Source: Setoptus koraiensis
Lineage: Eukaryota > Arthropoda
Length of the DNA: 64,000 nt
Direction: 5' to 3'
Assembly: GCA_048013815.1 (NCBI GenBank)
Contig: CM106585.1
Span: 11,036,001 to 11,100,000 of the forward strand
In this document: one piece after another, positions 25,165 through 35,965 of the stretch
Layout: the number at the start of each line of letters is the position of its first letter
How positions within the stretch are numbered: position 1 is the first letter of the stretch
The notes under the pieces: model-generated
What the model was told of the DNA's origin: nothing
Database searches by the model: none
Seen by the model: the letters and a program-made list of their open reading frames with translations, nothing else
Translations under genes and position numbers: made by a program

Positions 25165-25845
25165 TCAGCATATACCTGGAAACCATGCTGGCATAGGGAC
25201 ATTATGGTTTTGGCTTCTGTTAATCGTATCCAAAATGATCGATTTCGCTCTGCCGGTTGCTTCTTGATTCTTTGCTCTTACTAGTTGGAGAGCTTCTTTG
25301 ACAAACATTTCCCTCAGTCTGGCGTTTCTGTTGTTGTGTTCTAAAAACAATTTGACACTCGGTGGACACTTGTAGTTTCTGTTTGTTTGCTCACTCAGTT
25401 CCACGATTGTCGTGATCATCTTATCCCAATCAAGAATTGCTGATTCACTATTGATACCTGATTTCTCGAGTTGAGCAACGGATCGCATTAGACTGGCACA
25501 ATGTTTCATCTGCTCAGATTCGTCCATTTGTTTGGTTAAGAAAACTTCGTAATGCACAGGGAGTTCTTCCGGCGCATTAGCAAGCTTTTGTTTCAATTGA
25601 TCGACTAAGTCTAAATATCTATCATACTGGATCTCTTCTTTCGACATTAATACCTTGCTTTGTTCTATTTGTTCTGTTAGATCATTTAAATCGGATACGA
25701 ACTTGAATGCATCAGCTCTCGAAGACTGGATTAATTCCTTTATAGATGCTATAATCTGCTCGTCTATTTCTAATGATTTCACCAGAACAGCATCTATCGC
25801 GAGAAAATATATGAAAAAGATGAAACAGGCCATATTCGGATGCAT
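25165..25845 (-). CDS. Family B secreted protein, 226 aa, unknown function
   Basis: Not a family I recognise. It has a hydrophobic N-terminus (MHPNMACFIFFIYFLAIDAV) consistent with a signal peptide. Most of the remainder is charged and likely alpha-helical, with coiled-coil-like stretches at about 28-110, and few cysteines (about C115, C159 and the C-terminal residue). It ends MPAWFPGIC. The first ATG is used. A reversed TATAAATAG (25982-25990) lies about 137 bp upstream, the same promoter word used by family A. Degenerate copies are at 36230-36425, 40895-41130 and 42640-42895. It is transcribed towards the family A gene. Confidence 0.7.
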   Translation of the reverse strand: MHPNMACFIFFIYFLAIDAVLVKSLEIDEQIIASIKELIQSSRADAFKFVSDLNDLTEQIEQSKVLMSKEEIQYDRYLDLVDQLKQKLANAPEELPVHYEVFLTKQMDESEQMKHCASLMRSVAQLEKSGINSESAILDWDKMITTIVELSEQTNRNYKCPPSVKLFLEHNNRNARLREMFVKEALQLVRAKNQEATGRAKSIILDTINRSQNHNVPMPAWFPGIC

Positions 25846-25981
25846 ATCTTTTATATTAAATGCTGGGATCTATCAATTATCTTTATGCCATAGATCAATC
25901 ATCAATCAACGATGGGAAGATTTTTTCATGAATAAGCTCAAGAAGGCTCTGGTAAATGTTATTGCAGGCCATGCCAGATGT

Positions 25982-25990
25982 CTATTTATA
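25982..25990 (-). promoter_or_regulatory. TATA box of the family B gene
   Basis: TATAAATAG on the minus strand, about 137 bp upstream of the ATG. The word and its surroundings are retained next to the degenerate B copies at 41216-41224 and 42711-42719. Confidence 0.55.
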
Positions 25991-26456
25991 GATAGTGCTA
26001 CTGGCATGGACTTGTTCCATCTGATAAGTCAGCTCGCGAAAGTGAACAACTTCGAATAACTCGACAAAATATCGACGCTTACTTATATTGTACTGTCGAC
26101 AATTCGAAATATCGACAGTATCGACAGTCGATATTTTTGCTGCTGTTTCCATGGCAGACCATCAGGTTGAAGTGATCGAGCTACGTCTGGATATTCCCTC
26201 TTCCAGCTTTGCGACAGTTCTGGTGGCGTTATGGGCGCCTTGTTGGCGCGTCATTGAGACGCTGGAATGTGTGCCGGAAGTACAAGATCGCTCGCTGAAA
26301 TAGTGCTTGCTTGTTAGCCAGTAGAGAAATCAAACCAGACTATCGCACCTATATAAAATTCTTTTGAAATGCGCGTCACTGAAAACATAGTTCGAAATAA
26401 ACCAATTCAGGGTTAGGCAAACGTCAAATCCCGGACAGAAAGCAAAAACATTTTAT

Positions 26457-26530
26457 TTCTAGCAAACAACTCTGAAATGTTTCATGCGACAATTTCCCAT
26501 CCCTTCATGTAGAACTGATGAAAAAACTGT
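26457..26530. repeat. 75-bp dispersed unit (CAACTCTGAAATGTTTCATG type)
   Basis: It matches 19777-19850 and 21275-21350 closely; a weaker relative is seen around 38000. In the 21275 copy it sits at the head of the family A promoter block. It may be a fragment of that promoter spread by segmental duplication. Confidence 0.75.
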
Positions 26531-26674
26531 CTTGCGACATCCCACAGCATATTCGCATTTCAAAATATTTTACTCCTCTCTCTTTATCTCCTACTCATCG
26601 AGTACCGTCCCATTCTCTACAAGTTCTTGCAAAAGCTTGTATTTTTATATCAGCACTATTTTCGACCAATCTAA

Positions 26675-27475
26675 TCAGACCTTAGTTTCAATATCGCCGT
26701 CTGCTCTCAATTCGCTTGAATCTTCAGGCAATGGGTAATCTTTTGTGGGATAAGGGTATTCTTTCAGTATTTTTTCAGTATCGCCTACAATGTCCAATTT
26801 GAGATGGCTTAGATCTTCATCCACTTCGTCCCTCACGGCATTCAAGTACTCACATATCATAGCGGCCTTATACAGCATCGCAATTGGTTGATCTGTATAA
26901 ATAACCTGCTTGTTGAATTCGTCATCATCGACTTGTTCCGCTAACTTGATTCGGAGAAGATCATTGATGGCACCTTCGAAATGTCCCTTACTTATCGAGC
27001 TGTACGGTGCACACAATGAACTCCGTTGTTCATAAAATACTTTCTTTTTGCGATCGCCGCTAGTTTCTTCTTCGGAATTGAGATTTTCACTCATAAATAC
27101 TCCAAGATTATTCACAAACTCTCTTTGAGTTGACAGATCATTTTGCTTCAAACCAGCGACAATCCTGTCCAGTCTATCTGTGTGGACCTTGTCGGATGAC
27201 GGATATCCCGTGGCTAATTGCAACACTTTCATCATTTGTCTAGGCCAATGATGGCTCATACTCTGACGTCGAGCTTCACTATCCAAGTGGAGAGCATGAT
27301 TGACACGCGACGCTACGCCTAATTCTTTCTTGTACCAATTTCCAATTTCATCATTAATCGATTTTACCTGCTTCGAAAAATTTTCATTATCACTCATCAC
27401 TGCAGCGGAGTGGCTCACAACTACCCAGCAGACCACAGCAGCAACAGTACAAATAATATTGATCGAGTTCATCAT
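26675..27475 (-). CDS. Family C secreted protein, 266 aa, unknown function
   Basis: Not recognised. N-terminal signal peptide (NIICTVAAVVCWVVVSHSA), then a charged, mostly helical mature chain without further membrane segments. Only two cysteines remain in the mature part (SSLCAPYS and MICEYL), which could pair. The C-terminus is Asp/Glu/Pro-rich (YPYPTKDYPLPEDS). The first of two adjacent ATGs is used; a TATA-like CATAAAAACC lies about 125 bp upstream on the same strand. A diverged, broken relative is at 36530-36842. It is co-oriented with family B, with about 0.8 kb between them. Confidence 0.7.
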   Translation of the reverse strand: MMNSINIICTVAAVVCWVVVSHSAAVMSDNENFSKQVKSINDEIGNWYKKELGVASRVNHALHLDSEARRQSMSHHWPRQMMKVLQLATGYPSSDKVHTDRLDRIVAGLKQNDLSTQREFVNNLGVFMSENLNSEEETSGDRKKKVFYEQRSSLCAPYSSISKGHFEGAINDLLRIKLAEQVDDDEFNKQVIYTDQPIAMLYKAAMICEYLNAVRDEVDEDLSHLKLDIVGDTEKILKEYPYPTKDYPLPEDSSELRADGDIETKV

Positions 27476-28954
27476 TACAAATGTATAATGTACTAATCTA
27501 AGTCTAGTCTTGATTAATTTTGTATTGATTGCCTTGACAGCGAATTGTTTTTTCTGCCTTGTCTAAATGGCTATTGAGTTTTATCATTATTGAGTTTGGG
27601 TTTTTATGCGAAAATTCACAGAATTTCACAGAATTGTTGGCCTTTATCGCGTTCCAAGAGCTATTTTTGGCCGATTCGACATTTTAGCTGCCATAGATGA
27701 CTCATAGCTTCTATTTTCTTTTTCGTGGCATTCTATTTGTGGCACATCATTTTCACAAATTTCAACGATTAAACTACATTTCATTCTATGTCACATATTC
27801 GCTGAATGTTACAAACTACCACCGATCACTAACTGACATTCTGACAATCCACGGGATCGACAAGAAGCGACTACTGTATGAATAACTACTTTTAGCAGAA
27901 TGTCACTAAATAACCTGTTTGAGATGAATTTCAGTCCACCAGAATGAGCAAATCATCGAGAATCTCATTGGTTTTCATCAAAGATCTATGAAAGAAACCC
28001 TAGTTAGATATAGGCTAGCAGTCGAAGTAAGATATCTCATCGTGTCACTCAACGTGAGTAGTTTCATCCTACGTAGCTCTGATGATCACCTGCTATCTGC
28101 GTGATAGTTGCAACTGCAGCTCAGAATATATCCCAAAATATTGATGGATATTGAAAAACGTCATTCAGGTAAATGTCAAGCTCAGACGGACAAAGAGGCT
28201 AGAATATTCTATTTTCGAAAAACATCTCTCCGAAATGCTTTTTGTGCGGCAATTTCTCATGTTTTCGGGTGGCGTACGAAAGATCGACTATCATAAGCTC
28301 GACTTTTTAGAAGCTCGACTTCGTTTGCTCGAAACTTGTGAGCTCGAAATCGACTCTCAAGATGTCGACAAAATTCATATTCAGCAGCTATCGTTTGGCA
28401 AATGGATCAATGTTTTATCTTATGTTGAAGTCTCGCGCTATCATCGAGTTCTTCGATCTCTCTTTTGTTTAAACTGACAAACTGATAAATCTCTTGTTGC
28501 GCTTGGATTTTCGGAAATAAGGTATGTTTGCCTAGTTCCAACGATCGTCTGCCATCAAAGTCACAATTGCAACTGCAGCTCGAAGCATCTCGCAAAGTAT
28601 TGGAAGATTCTAACTGACTAGCTAGCCCACAATTGAAATAGGGGCACTCCAAATTGTGCTGTCGACACGGCACTAACAGCATGATGCATGCAAATCAAAA
28701 AGGTCAGCGGATACACTGTGTTTGTGTGTATATATGCAAGCTTTAGTTGACTTCAATTTTGGCCCACTGTCGCTACTTGTATTTCGCCGGATTTGCAAGT
28801 GATATCATCCGAGCACAGCAATGAATTGAGTTGGAAACTTTGAAACTTCTTACCGTCAGACCTACCTCGATACATCTTTTAAGCCAAATTCGTTTCCACC
28901 GCGAACACCGACCACAGCTTAAAATTAACTAAAAAGTGTTTGCGATGCATTTCT
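27476..28954. other. Duplicated flank between family C and the family A pseudogenes
   Basis: No gene found. About 27805-28270 recurs in the same order at about 37605-38040; both share TGACATTCTG, ATCTACTTTTAGCAG-like and GAATGAGCAAAT words. A module beginning GTTGCAACTGCAGCTC occurs at about 28105, 28562, 29542, 37880 and 38485. These are probably remnants of family A upstream regions. Confidence 0.7.
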
Positions 28955-29130
28955 AGCTGGCTCGGGAGAGCTATGGACATCGTCGCAGGAACTTTGCTAG
29001 AGAGCAGAGTAAAATCCATCGACTCTGTGGCGAAATTCGTAGAATTTGCAAACGAGCTGAACCAATCGCCGGAACCGAAAAGCGAAGTGACAATTAAAAT
29101 ACTAAAAATTTATAGAGGTATCCCGAATGT
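28955..29130 (+). pseudogene. Family A pseudogene, N-terminal fragment
   Basis: It aligns to codons just after the signal peptide of the 21662 gene: ESRVKSIDSVAKFVEFAN here against DRVKSIDSVSKFIEFAD. The signal peptide, first cysteine and all sequence after about 45 codons are missing. Confidence 0.75.
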
Positions 29131-29770
29131 GGCGACTTTTGGTGATCAAGGGGCAATTTTAGCAACAGCATTTTTGTCATGAACCGTGACAATAAGTGTA
29201 GCCATAACCGTGTTTAATTATAGCGACATACAGACTGGAGCTTGCTTCTGTCAAAGTTGATTTTCATATGTTGTTGTTGCTTGAGTTGATCGTGTTTGAA
29301 CTTGAAAGGCACAGCATATGGTCTCGATAGATAGATCTCAAATTACGCCATAACATTGATGGCCGGTCAGCAAGCCAGCAGACGGGTGAGTCGCTTCATT
29401 ATTTGCATATTAGTAATGACAGATGTTTGTGTGTGTTTGTTGGCAAGCCAGCGACACGAAGAAGATTTTTGCGGCTCGAGCTGGCATTGTTTACTGCTTG
29501 TCGTCATCCGCATATCCTGTGAACGTATGCTTTCCCCGTAATGCTTGCAACTGTGGCTCAAAATAGACTAAAAAGTATTGGGAATTTCAAAAAACATTCC
29601 GAGCACAGGTAAATGTCAAACAGAAGCAAAAAAACTTCATTTTTGATGAAAAAATCTCTTTTTTCAGACAGAATAAATATTTTTAGAGTAGAAATTTCCA
29701 GCTCTGGAAACTTGTGGTCATCGAATGATAATATTGCGATGCAAAAATAGATGTAATGATCTCGACCTAG

Positions 29771-29779
29771 TATAAATAG
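29771..29779 (+). promoter_or_regulatory. Retained TATA box of a family A pseudogene
   Basis: TATAAATAG sits in a block that matches the promoter of the intact gene (21275-21590), 147 bp before the ATG at 29918. The promoter outlived the coding frame. Confidence 0.5.
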
Positions 29780-29917
29780 AGATGGCGCTTGACTAGCGAT
29801 TACCAATCGTAATATTTCAAGTGTAATAATAATTAAATCAGAATTAGAACAAGTAAGACTCATTGGATCAAATAAACTACCGCTTTCAACAATTCTCAGG
29901 TACGAATTTGGACCAAG

Positions 29918-31528
29918 ATGTCACTACAAAAAGTGTGAACGCGCGTTGCAGACGGACTGCCCTAGCATTGCAATTCCATTGGATACCCAAGAACAGAGAG
30001 AAAACTTTAAGAATATTAATCTAGCTTGCAACGTGATTGAGGGTTACACAATGAGCTCAACATTTCGGTTATTCTATCTAATAGCGCCACACTTTTTTCG
30101 GGGTATTTTTGATATTTTCGGGTAAGGTATTGTACTCTGATACCGGAATGAGTATCCAGGAAGTGCGGAAATCCCTAGTTCCCGAGATAACCGAGGTACC
30201 GCACGGGAGGCGTTTCTTGATACCCGACGACCGCTAGCGGTTTCTGGGGTATTTTTTAGGGTGTTTTCACTATTTTTGGGCAGACAAACTCATTCTCAAC
30301 CTATCTGGGTGAGAAGATATCGATAAACAGGACTAAAGTTTGGCCAGCAACAAATTTTCCGCAGATTTGAGCTTCGCTGCACTCGAACATAAGCCTGAGT
30401 GTTCTGAGAACTCGGCCTACGGCCTCGTATTCTGGAGGCCGTCACATCTCCGTCGTCGCTCCCGCGACGACTCCGTGCGACGGGAACCCTTCGGGTAGGG
30501 TTGATGAGCGCTTCGGGTATCGGGCTACGCCCTCTACCCTCCGCTCACATGACTGCAATCCATACACGAAAGTAGGTTGTGCAACACACTGTCTACTGCC
30601 GATTACTATAGCTCATTATCTCAAAAACTTGAAGTCCAACAGATATCAAAATGATTTTAACGTGGTTATCACAGTCATATTAGGCTCTATGATAAGTTTC
30701 TAAGCTGAATCTTCAAGTTTATGTAAAACCGGAACTGGAAGTTTCCCCACGTCCAGACCATTATAAGTGTTCTCAGGAGGCCCTTCGGGTCCCAGGTGTG
30801 AATTTTCATCCAATTCGGAGTGTGACGCTATCCCATAGAATACTCCGCTCCAGCCCGGACATGCCCAAAATCACGGTTTTAGGTGAATATACAAAGAACC
30901 AGAAGAGGTGGTGATCTGAAATCGGCAGCATTGTGGTCTACACGTTGATATACAGCTGTATACCGAGTTTCAAGTTTGTATCTTGAATTTTCTGTGAAAC
31001 CGGAACCGGAAGTTTCCGCACTTCCGCACCACTCAAAATATTGTCGGGGGGCCCTGTGGGCTCCATCTGTGAAGTTTCATGAAAATCGGAGTGTGGCGCT
31101 ATTAGATAGAATACCCAACATTTCCCATCGAGATGTTCAGTCGCTATGGTTTCAAGGCAGGAGACAATAACGATGCTATAGACAACAAATTGAAGAGCAG
31201 CCCAGTAGTCCAACGCTTTCTCAAAAATATCCAATATTGCAGAGGTACAGAATTGACATTAATTCCAAGGAATTTCTTTTCCAATAACAACGCGTCCGAG
31301 GAACCAGAGGCAGACAGCTCTGAAACGTCTAGGCTATTCGACAAGATTCCTCTGAGTTTATATGATGGCAGGGCGTTCGGAGATGTAGAAACAAAGAGCT
31401 TTGAATTAGCTGAGCCGTTCGAAGAAATCAGCCAAGATGTTCATTGCGAATATGAATCCCAAGACGGAGCGAAATCGTGGCTGAGTAGAGGCGTTGATGC
31501 GCTACGACAGAAATTCCGCCATGATTGA
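29918..31528 (+). pseudogene. Family A pseudogene split by a transposable element
   Basis: The ATG at 29918 (MSLQKV) meets TGA at codon 7. Sequence equivalent to about codons 8-205 of the 21662 gene is deleted. Homology resumes at IPLDTQEQRENFKN and is interrupted by a 1049-bp element (30067-31115). It continues to 31528 with GFKAGDNN, the SSPVVQRFLKNIQYC core and the C-terminal HCEYES..W motif. AATAAA follows at 31531. The 31133-31528 part is still open, so its inactivation may be recent. Confidence 0.85.
30067..31115. mobile_element. Non-autonomous DNA transposon, 1049 bp, 25-bp TIRs, 9-bp target duplication
   Basis: The TIRs are 30067-30092 (GGTTATTCTATCTAATAGCG...) and 31091-31115, reverse complements with one extra T in the left arm. 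The target CAACATTTC is duplicated at 30058-30066 and 31116-31124. Removing element and duplicate restores the family A reading frame (SSTFPIEMF against NSIHPIEHL). The interior has no transposase; it holds two related approx. 130-bp units (about 30718-30848 and 30978-31113), each ending in a TIR-like word. The 9-bp duplication suggests Mutator-like mobilisation, but this is inference. Confidence 0.85.
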
Positions 31529-31699
31529 GCAATAAAGGGCACGATGTGAAGTGCCTTAGATGATTAACCACGAAAAGATTAATTGTTATTTCCTAGTATC
31601 ACTGTGATAATGATCAATTTCGTTATTGATGCAACATGTTGTTTGAGATCTCTTACTATCAATTCCATGTCTTTTCGTCACTTTCCTTCGGGTTTTCAG

Positions 31700-32012
31700 T
31701 AGTCGATAAGCATCCTATTAATGATATGTTTGATCTGTGTTACTAGCAGCAATACTACAATACTAGTAGCAAGTCTGGCCAAAATCAGAGAGGTGTCAGA
31801 AGCACACAATGTGCCAATTGATGTGAGAAGGTTTAAGAAATTGAGTGTCTCCATGAGAAAGATACTCAACCTGGCCACGAAGTTTATCCCGACAGTCTTC
31901 AACAAGGCTGAGAATATCATTCTGCCAGATTCGTTAAAACCAACGCCAGATTCAGAGTTGTCAATCGAAATGGCATTCAATACGCAACATAGTCAATGGA
32001 GGAATACTCTTG
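31700..32012 (+). pseudogene. Family A' pseudogene (relative of 39164-40645), internally deleted
   Basis: It begins with the signal-peptide core (SILLMICLICV), having lost the start codon (TAG in its place). It jumps over about 130 codons to SLAKIREVSEAHNVP and follows the 39164 gene through LPDSLKPTPDSELSIEMAFN to about 32012. An open frame starting at an internal ATG (31721) runs on into unrelated sequence. Confidence 0.85.
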
Positions 32013-32338
32013 CGTATTGGATGTCATTTCGATTGATAACTATAACGATAATATCGTTATCCTTAGAACACACCTTCGCAATACAAAAAGGCGACATAAA
32101 AGTCTCGGCGGTAACGTCCTACCGACGAGATAACAAACCTAAGCACGCTGGTCCGTCAACCAACAATAAGGACAAAATATGCCACCACTGTCATAAAAAA
32201 GGTCACATCAAAGCAGATTGCCGGTCACTCAAAGTTAACAGTGGACCTAGCAATCAACGAAACCCGAACTATAACCGGTCAAGTACTAACCGCAGAGTTG
32301 AGCAGCTGTACGGTAATCCTCTGTTAGGGTATCTCTGA
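32013..32338 (+). mobile_element. Retrotransposon gag remnant with CCHC zinc knuckle
   Basis: Downstream of the A' fragment the same frame encodes a CCHC knuckle, CHHCHKKGHIKADC (C-x2-C-x4-H-x4-C, about 32180-32221), in a basic, Asn/Ser/Arg-rich context. A single knuckle of this form is typical of Ty1/copia-type and some Ty3-type gag proteins. No protease, RT or integrase was found nearby. The frame is fused to the A' fragment as a 205-aa open frame (31721-32338), which I judge accidental. Confidence 0.7.
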
Positions 32339-33645
32339 TATTTCGTATGCTTTCTGGCAATGGTTGTAGTCGTTCAGTTTCGCTTCTTGTTCTGGCGCCC
32401 TGTATGCTGTCTACAAGAATATCTAGTGTCGCCTCAAATTCTTCAGGTGTAACGCGCGGTACGCGTAAGGTTGTCATTTGGGTTTGTTATATGTGGTAGT
32501 AGTGTCGGCTTAGCGAGCCGATGTAGTTTGTGTGGCTTGGTGGACAGCCGAGGCGGCGTGATGATTGAAACGATATGATAGATGGGGGCGATCGAGGCTA
32601 CGAGGGGTTCGGGCTACATTTATTTATTATTGTTTGACATTTATCTGTAGGCTTGTTTTCATGGATTCGTGTGGTATTGATGGATTAGGATTGTTGAATT
32701 TATAGTCGATGAGGCTATTTATTTTAAAGTCAAGGACGAAGTCGTTCGTCTCTGGGTGATTTGTTTTAGTGGATAGAGAGACAATTTTATTAATTAGAAG
32801 ATCCCTGATTCCCTCTAGTTTCGTCTTTTCGCCCAGTGTCTGTGCCTTTCTCCGTACTATGCGGTCAAGGTCTTTGTGCCACCTTGTTAGGAGTGCGCGT
32901 CGGTGTTCCGGTGTATTTTTTAGGTCTTGTGTGATGCCGAGTATCGTAGTGCAGGATTAAATGGGGACGATTTTTGTATATCTTTTTTTGTTGAATATAT
33001 ATTCGTTTTATTGATTATATCGATTATGTTTACAATTATGTTGCGATTGGGGGTATTCTCTTTGCTCTTTCTCTGGGTAAGTCCAAATTGGAATGGATGT
33101 TAAATCTTACGTTAATGCTTATATATATGCTCCTATTCTTACCCGCCCGGAGTCCAACGGCTACGTTGGCGCCGACGTAGCCGTTGTCTTTTTCTCATGA
33201 TTGCCATGTCTCGGTGTAATGCATTTTTGTAATGCGTTTTTGTAGTGCGTTAGCGTGGTTGTTTGTTATGCAGGCATGGCATCACATATGCATAGCAATA
33301 TGCTGGCATCACACTTGTACCTTCTTTAGTTGTCGCTGTGCGTTATTCTTTCTTGGCTTGCTTTTTTTTCTGCGCTTGTTTGAGCGTGAAATGGTTGGAG
33401 GCGGAAAAGTGGGGTGATCTAGGCACCCGGATTGATAGGCGATCTGGCATCGCCTCTATCATAGAAAAGTAATCTATACCTTACGTCGCGCAATTCTTGT
33501 TGCGTAAATTTATTCACTCTCTTTTTGCAGCCAGAAAGATTGTCGATTGGTTCCCAGGTGGCGGCAAACGCTGGGTAATTTGCCCACAGTACAGGTTACC
33601 GAGTGAGTTGCTGGCAGATGTATTGAAGTAGAGGCCGTTATGTGG
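32286..33645 (-). other. Unresolved stretch with short minus-strand open frames, possibly a retroelement remnant
   Basis: On the minus strand there are an ATG-initiated 63-codon frame (32477-32286), an upstream frame without ATG (about 32958-32628, ending QINVKQ), and a short Arg-rich frame near 33206-33140 followed by GTAAG. A TATATATA word (about 33122) and AATAAA on the minus strand (about 33010) could be LTR or promoter parts. A perfect 12-bp-arm hairpin lies at 33155-33186. None of these frames gives a family I can name. Confidence 0.3.
33155..33186. repeat. Perfect 12-bp stem, 8-nt loop hairpin
   Basis: CAACGGCTACGT and ACGTAGCCGTTG flank TGGCGCCG, so the stem can extend further. The GC-rich stem stands out in AT-rich surroundings. 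Confidence 0.85.
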
Positions 33646-34145
33646 NNNNNNNNNNNNNNNNNNNNNNNNNNNNNNNNNNNNNNNNNNNNNNNNNNNNNNN
33701 NNNNNNNNNNNNNNNNNNNNNNNNNNNNNNNNNNNNNNNNNNNNNNNNNNNNNNNNNNNNNNNNNNNNNNNNNNNNNNNNNNNNNNNNNNNNNNNNNNNN
33801 NNNNNNNNNNNNNNNNNNNNNNNNNNNNNNNNNNNNNNNNNNNNNNNNNNNNNNNNNNNNNNNNNNNNNNNNNNNNNNNNNNNNNNNNNNNNNNNNNNNN
33901 NNNNNNNNNNNNNNNNNNNNNNNNNNNNNNNNNNNNNNNNNNNNNNNNNNNNNNNNNNNNNNNNNNNNNNNNNNNNNNNNNNNNNNNNNNNNNNNNNNNN
34001 NNNNNNNNNNNNNNNNNNNNNNNNNNNNNNNNNNNNNNNNNNNNNNNNNNNNNNNNNNNNNNNNNNNNNNNNNNNNNNNNNNNNNNNNNNNNNNNNNNNN
34101 NNNNNNNNNNNNNNNNNNNNNNNNNNNNNNNNNNNNNNNNNNNNN
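33646..34145. other. Assembly gap, exactly 500 N
   Basis: 500 unknown bases. The round number implies a placeholder of unknown true length. It abuts a long inverted repeat, a likely cause of the assembly break. Open frames reported across it would be meaningless. Confidence 0.99.
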
Positions 34146-34512
34146 CCGGGAGATTCACCCATGGGAGCCTCCCGGGCTCTCCCGCTCCCGCGGATCTCCC
34201 GAGTCTCCCGAATGTCCCAATCCTCTCCCGAATCTCCCAAATTCTTCCCAAACCTCCCGAATTTCTCCCAAACCTCCCGTGTGCGTTTTTGACTATGGAA
34301 GCTTGCTTTCTTCTCCGCCAGGAGCGCCTCGAGCGCCAGAAAATGCTCAGCCAAGCAAAGAGTGTTTCGATAAATTTTTCAAAAACGGGACATTTGGGAG
34401 ACTCGGGAGATCCGCGGGAGCGGGAGAGCCCGGGAGGCTCCCAGGGAGAAAATCTCCCGGGAGAATTCTCCCTGGGCGGGAGAAATTTCTCCCGTGGCGG
34501 GAGATCTCCCCC
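34146..34512. repeat. CTCCCGGGAG-rich foldback element next to the gap
   Basis: 34146-34219 and about 34388-34462 are near-perfect reverse complements built of CGGGAG/CTCCCG words. The right side extends with more such words to about 34512. The middle (34220-34387) is mostly a different sequence with a few more CTCCC words. The left outer end is hidden by the N run. It is a foldback or TIR element of unknown class. Confidence 0.8.
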
Positions 34513-34529
34513 CATCACTAAGCGCCGAA

Positions 34530-35219
34530 GCACGCTTCCCCACCGAAATGGAACAACCCGCCACGTCTAGCCCTTTGACATAAATAGAAAAGAATATGCG
34601 TTCTACCTTATTTACTCTGAATTTTTCACTTAATTTCTCTCTTTCATAGATATATGATGCGCAATCTTCTGTGATTCTGTGATCCAACACGGTAAACAGA
34701 TCGTTTTGTGGTGCTATCTAGACTTATAGCACGATGATTGCATGTTGACTTCGTTGACATTGAAACTGAAAAAGAGGAATATATTGTCCTGATCTTTTCG
34801 AATGAGTCGCATGATCGTCTCATGATTGAACTATTTTCAGGATGGACAAGAATAGCTTCGTACGAAAACCTGATTCTTGAAAATGGAACGCTTCTCCGCC
34901 GAAATGGAACAACCCGCCACGTCTAGCCCTTTGTTTAGCAAAAAGTAAAAGTATACGGCACCTCGAGTCCTCGTATGGCTTCTTTCCCATGTGCTAACAG
35001 GTCAGCATAGTGTGCCTAGCAAAGTAGCCTACTATGACCAAGACCAAGAGACCCTGACTTGCTTCATTAATTGTTCATCGATTGACGAGCGCCGCCGCTG
35101 GACAGCGCGGTAACTATGCTCACAACTTGTTGGACATAGTAATAACGCTAATAACTGCTGGCGATGCTTAATCTACAATCCTCGTCATTGCTATATGGCC
35201 ATGTTGAACCATGGCATGG
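34530..35219. other. Non-coding region with a 46-bp direct repeat
   Basis: The segment CCGAAATGGAACAACCCGCC and its surroundings occur twice (about 34530-34575 and 34887-34932). A piece at about 34592 matches 19848 next to gprs (TATGCGTTCTACCT...). No gene was recognised. Confidence 0.6.
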
Positions 35220-35819
35220 TTCTTACCTGCAAAAGAAGTGCTGAAACAAAATTAGATCAAGCAGAACAATCAGGCGGCGAGGCTCTCAAAGATAGCTTCG
35301 ATGTTGTGGAAAATAATGAAAGTTCTCGTAAAATTGTCGCAGACCATGATTGATCGCTAGCAATTGACCAACCGGAGAACCTTCTTCTGTCGGGCTATTT
35401 ATTATCTAAACGTGCCGATATGGATGGCGACGAGAAACTTAACAATTACTTTCCTTTGGATAGCCAGGAATTGATTGATCAGGCGATCTTGCCGATTGAT
35501 CTATAGTTACGCTGATAGCTCGATCTTTCCCATTATGAGTTCAGCTTATAATGGTTTCAAGGCTAGCGATACTAACGATGTGACAGACAATAAATTAAAG
35601 AGCAGCCCAAGAGTCAGTCACTGGCTCAAAGCTGTTCAATATTGCCTAGGCGCGGAATTGGCAATACTTCATCCATGGGAGGCAATACCTAAAAGCCTGT
35701 TGTCGCCGTCGGAGCCAAAGACCTTCGATGTGACTGAGCAGATCGAAGAAATTGGTTCGGATCTTGTAAACGATTTCGCGCCGGAGGCACCGGGACCAGA
35801 GTCAGAGAGGGAAGACTAA
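35220..35819 (+). pseudogene. Family A pseudogene, C-terminal two thirds
   Basis: It aligns with the 21662 gene from the CKR region through SFDVVENNESSRKIV, then a TGA. It resumes near LIYSYADSSIFPI with GFKASDTNDVTDNKLKSSP and the LKAVQYC core, and ends in a different acidic tail. It contains stops, frameshifts and no signal peptide. The ATGAATAAAAACAGAGT motif of the intact gene's 3' end recurs at about 35920. Confidence 0.85.
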
Positions 35820-35965
35820 GCACGGAATCGACTTGAATATAACGCTGCTTCCATACATATATGGACAAGCTCAATCACAAAGTCTTACGAGCAATAATAC
35901 AAAGCTTTTGTCAGTATCATATGAATAAAAACAGAGTCCTGAAAATCTATAGCATAGACAGAATG

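Noticed and set aside
31133-31528. Intact 131-codon frame as a free-standing gene
   Set aside because: It is the 3' part of a family A copy cut by a transposon and lacks signal peptide and promoter; treated as pseudogene.
33514-34533. Frames spanning the N run
   Set aside because: They exist only because unknown bases cannot contain stops.
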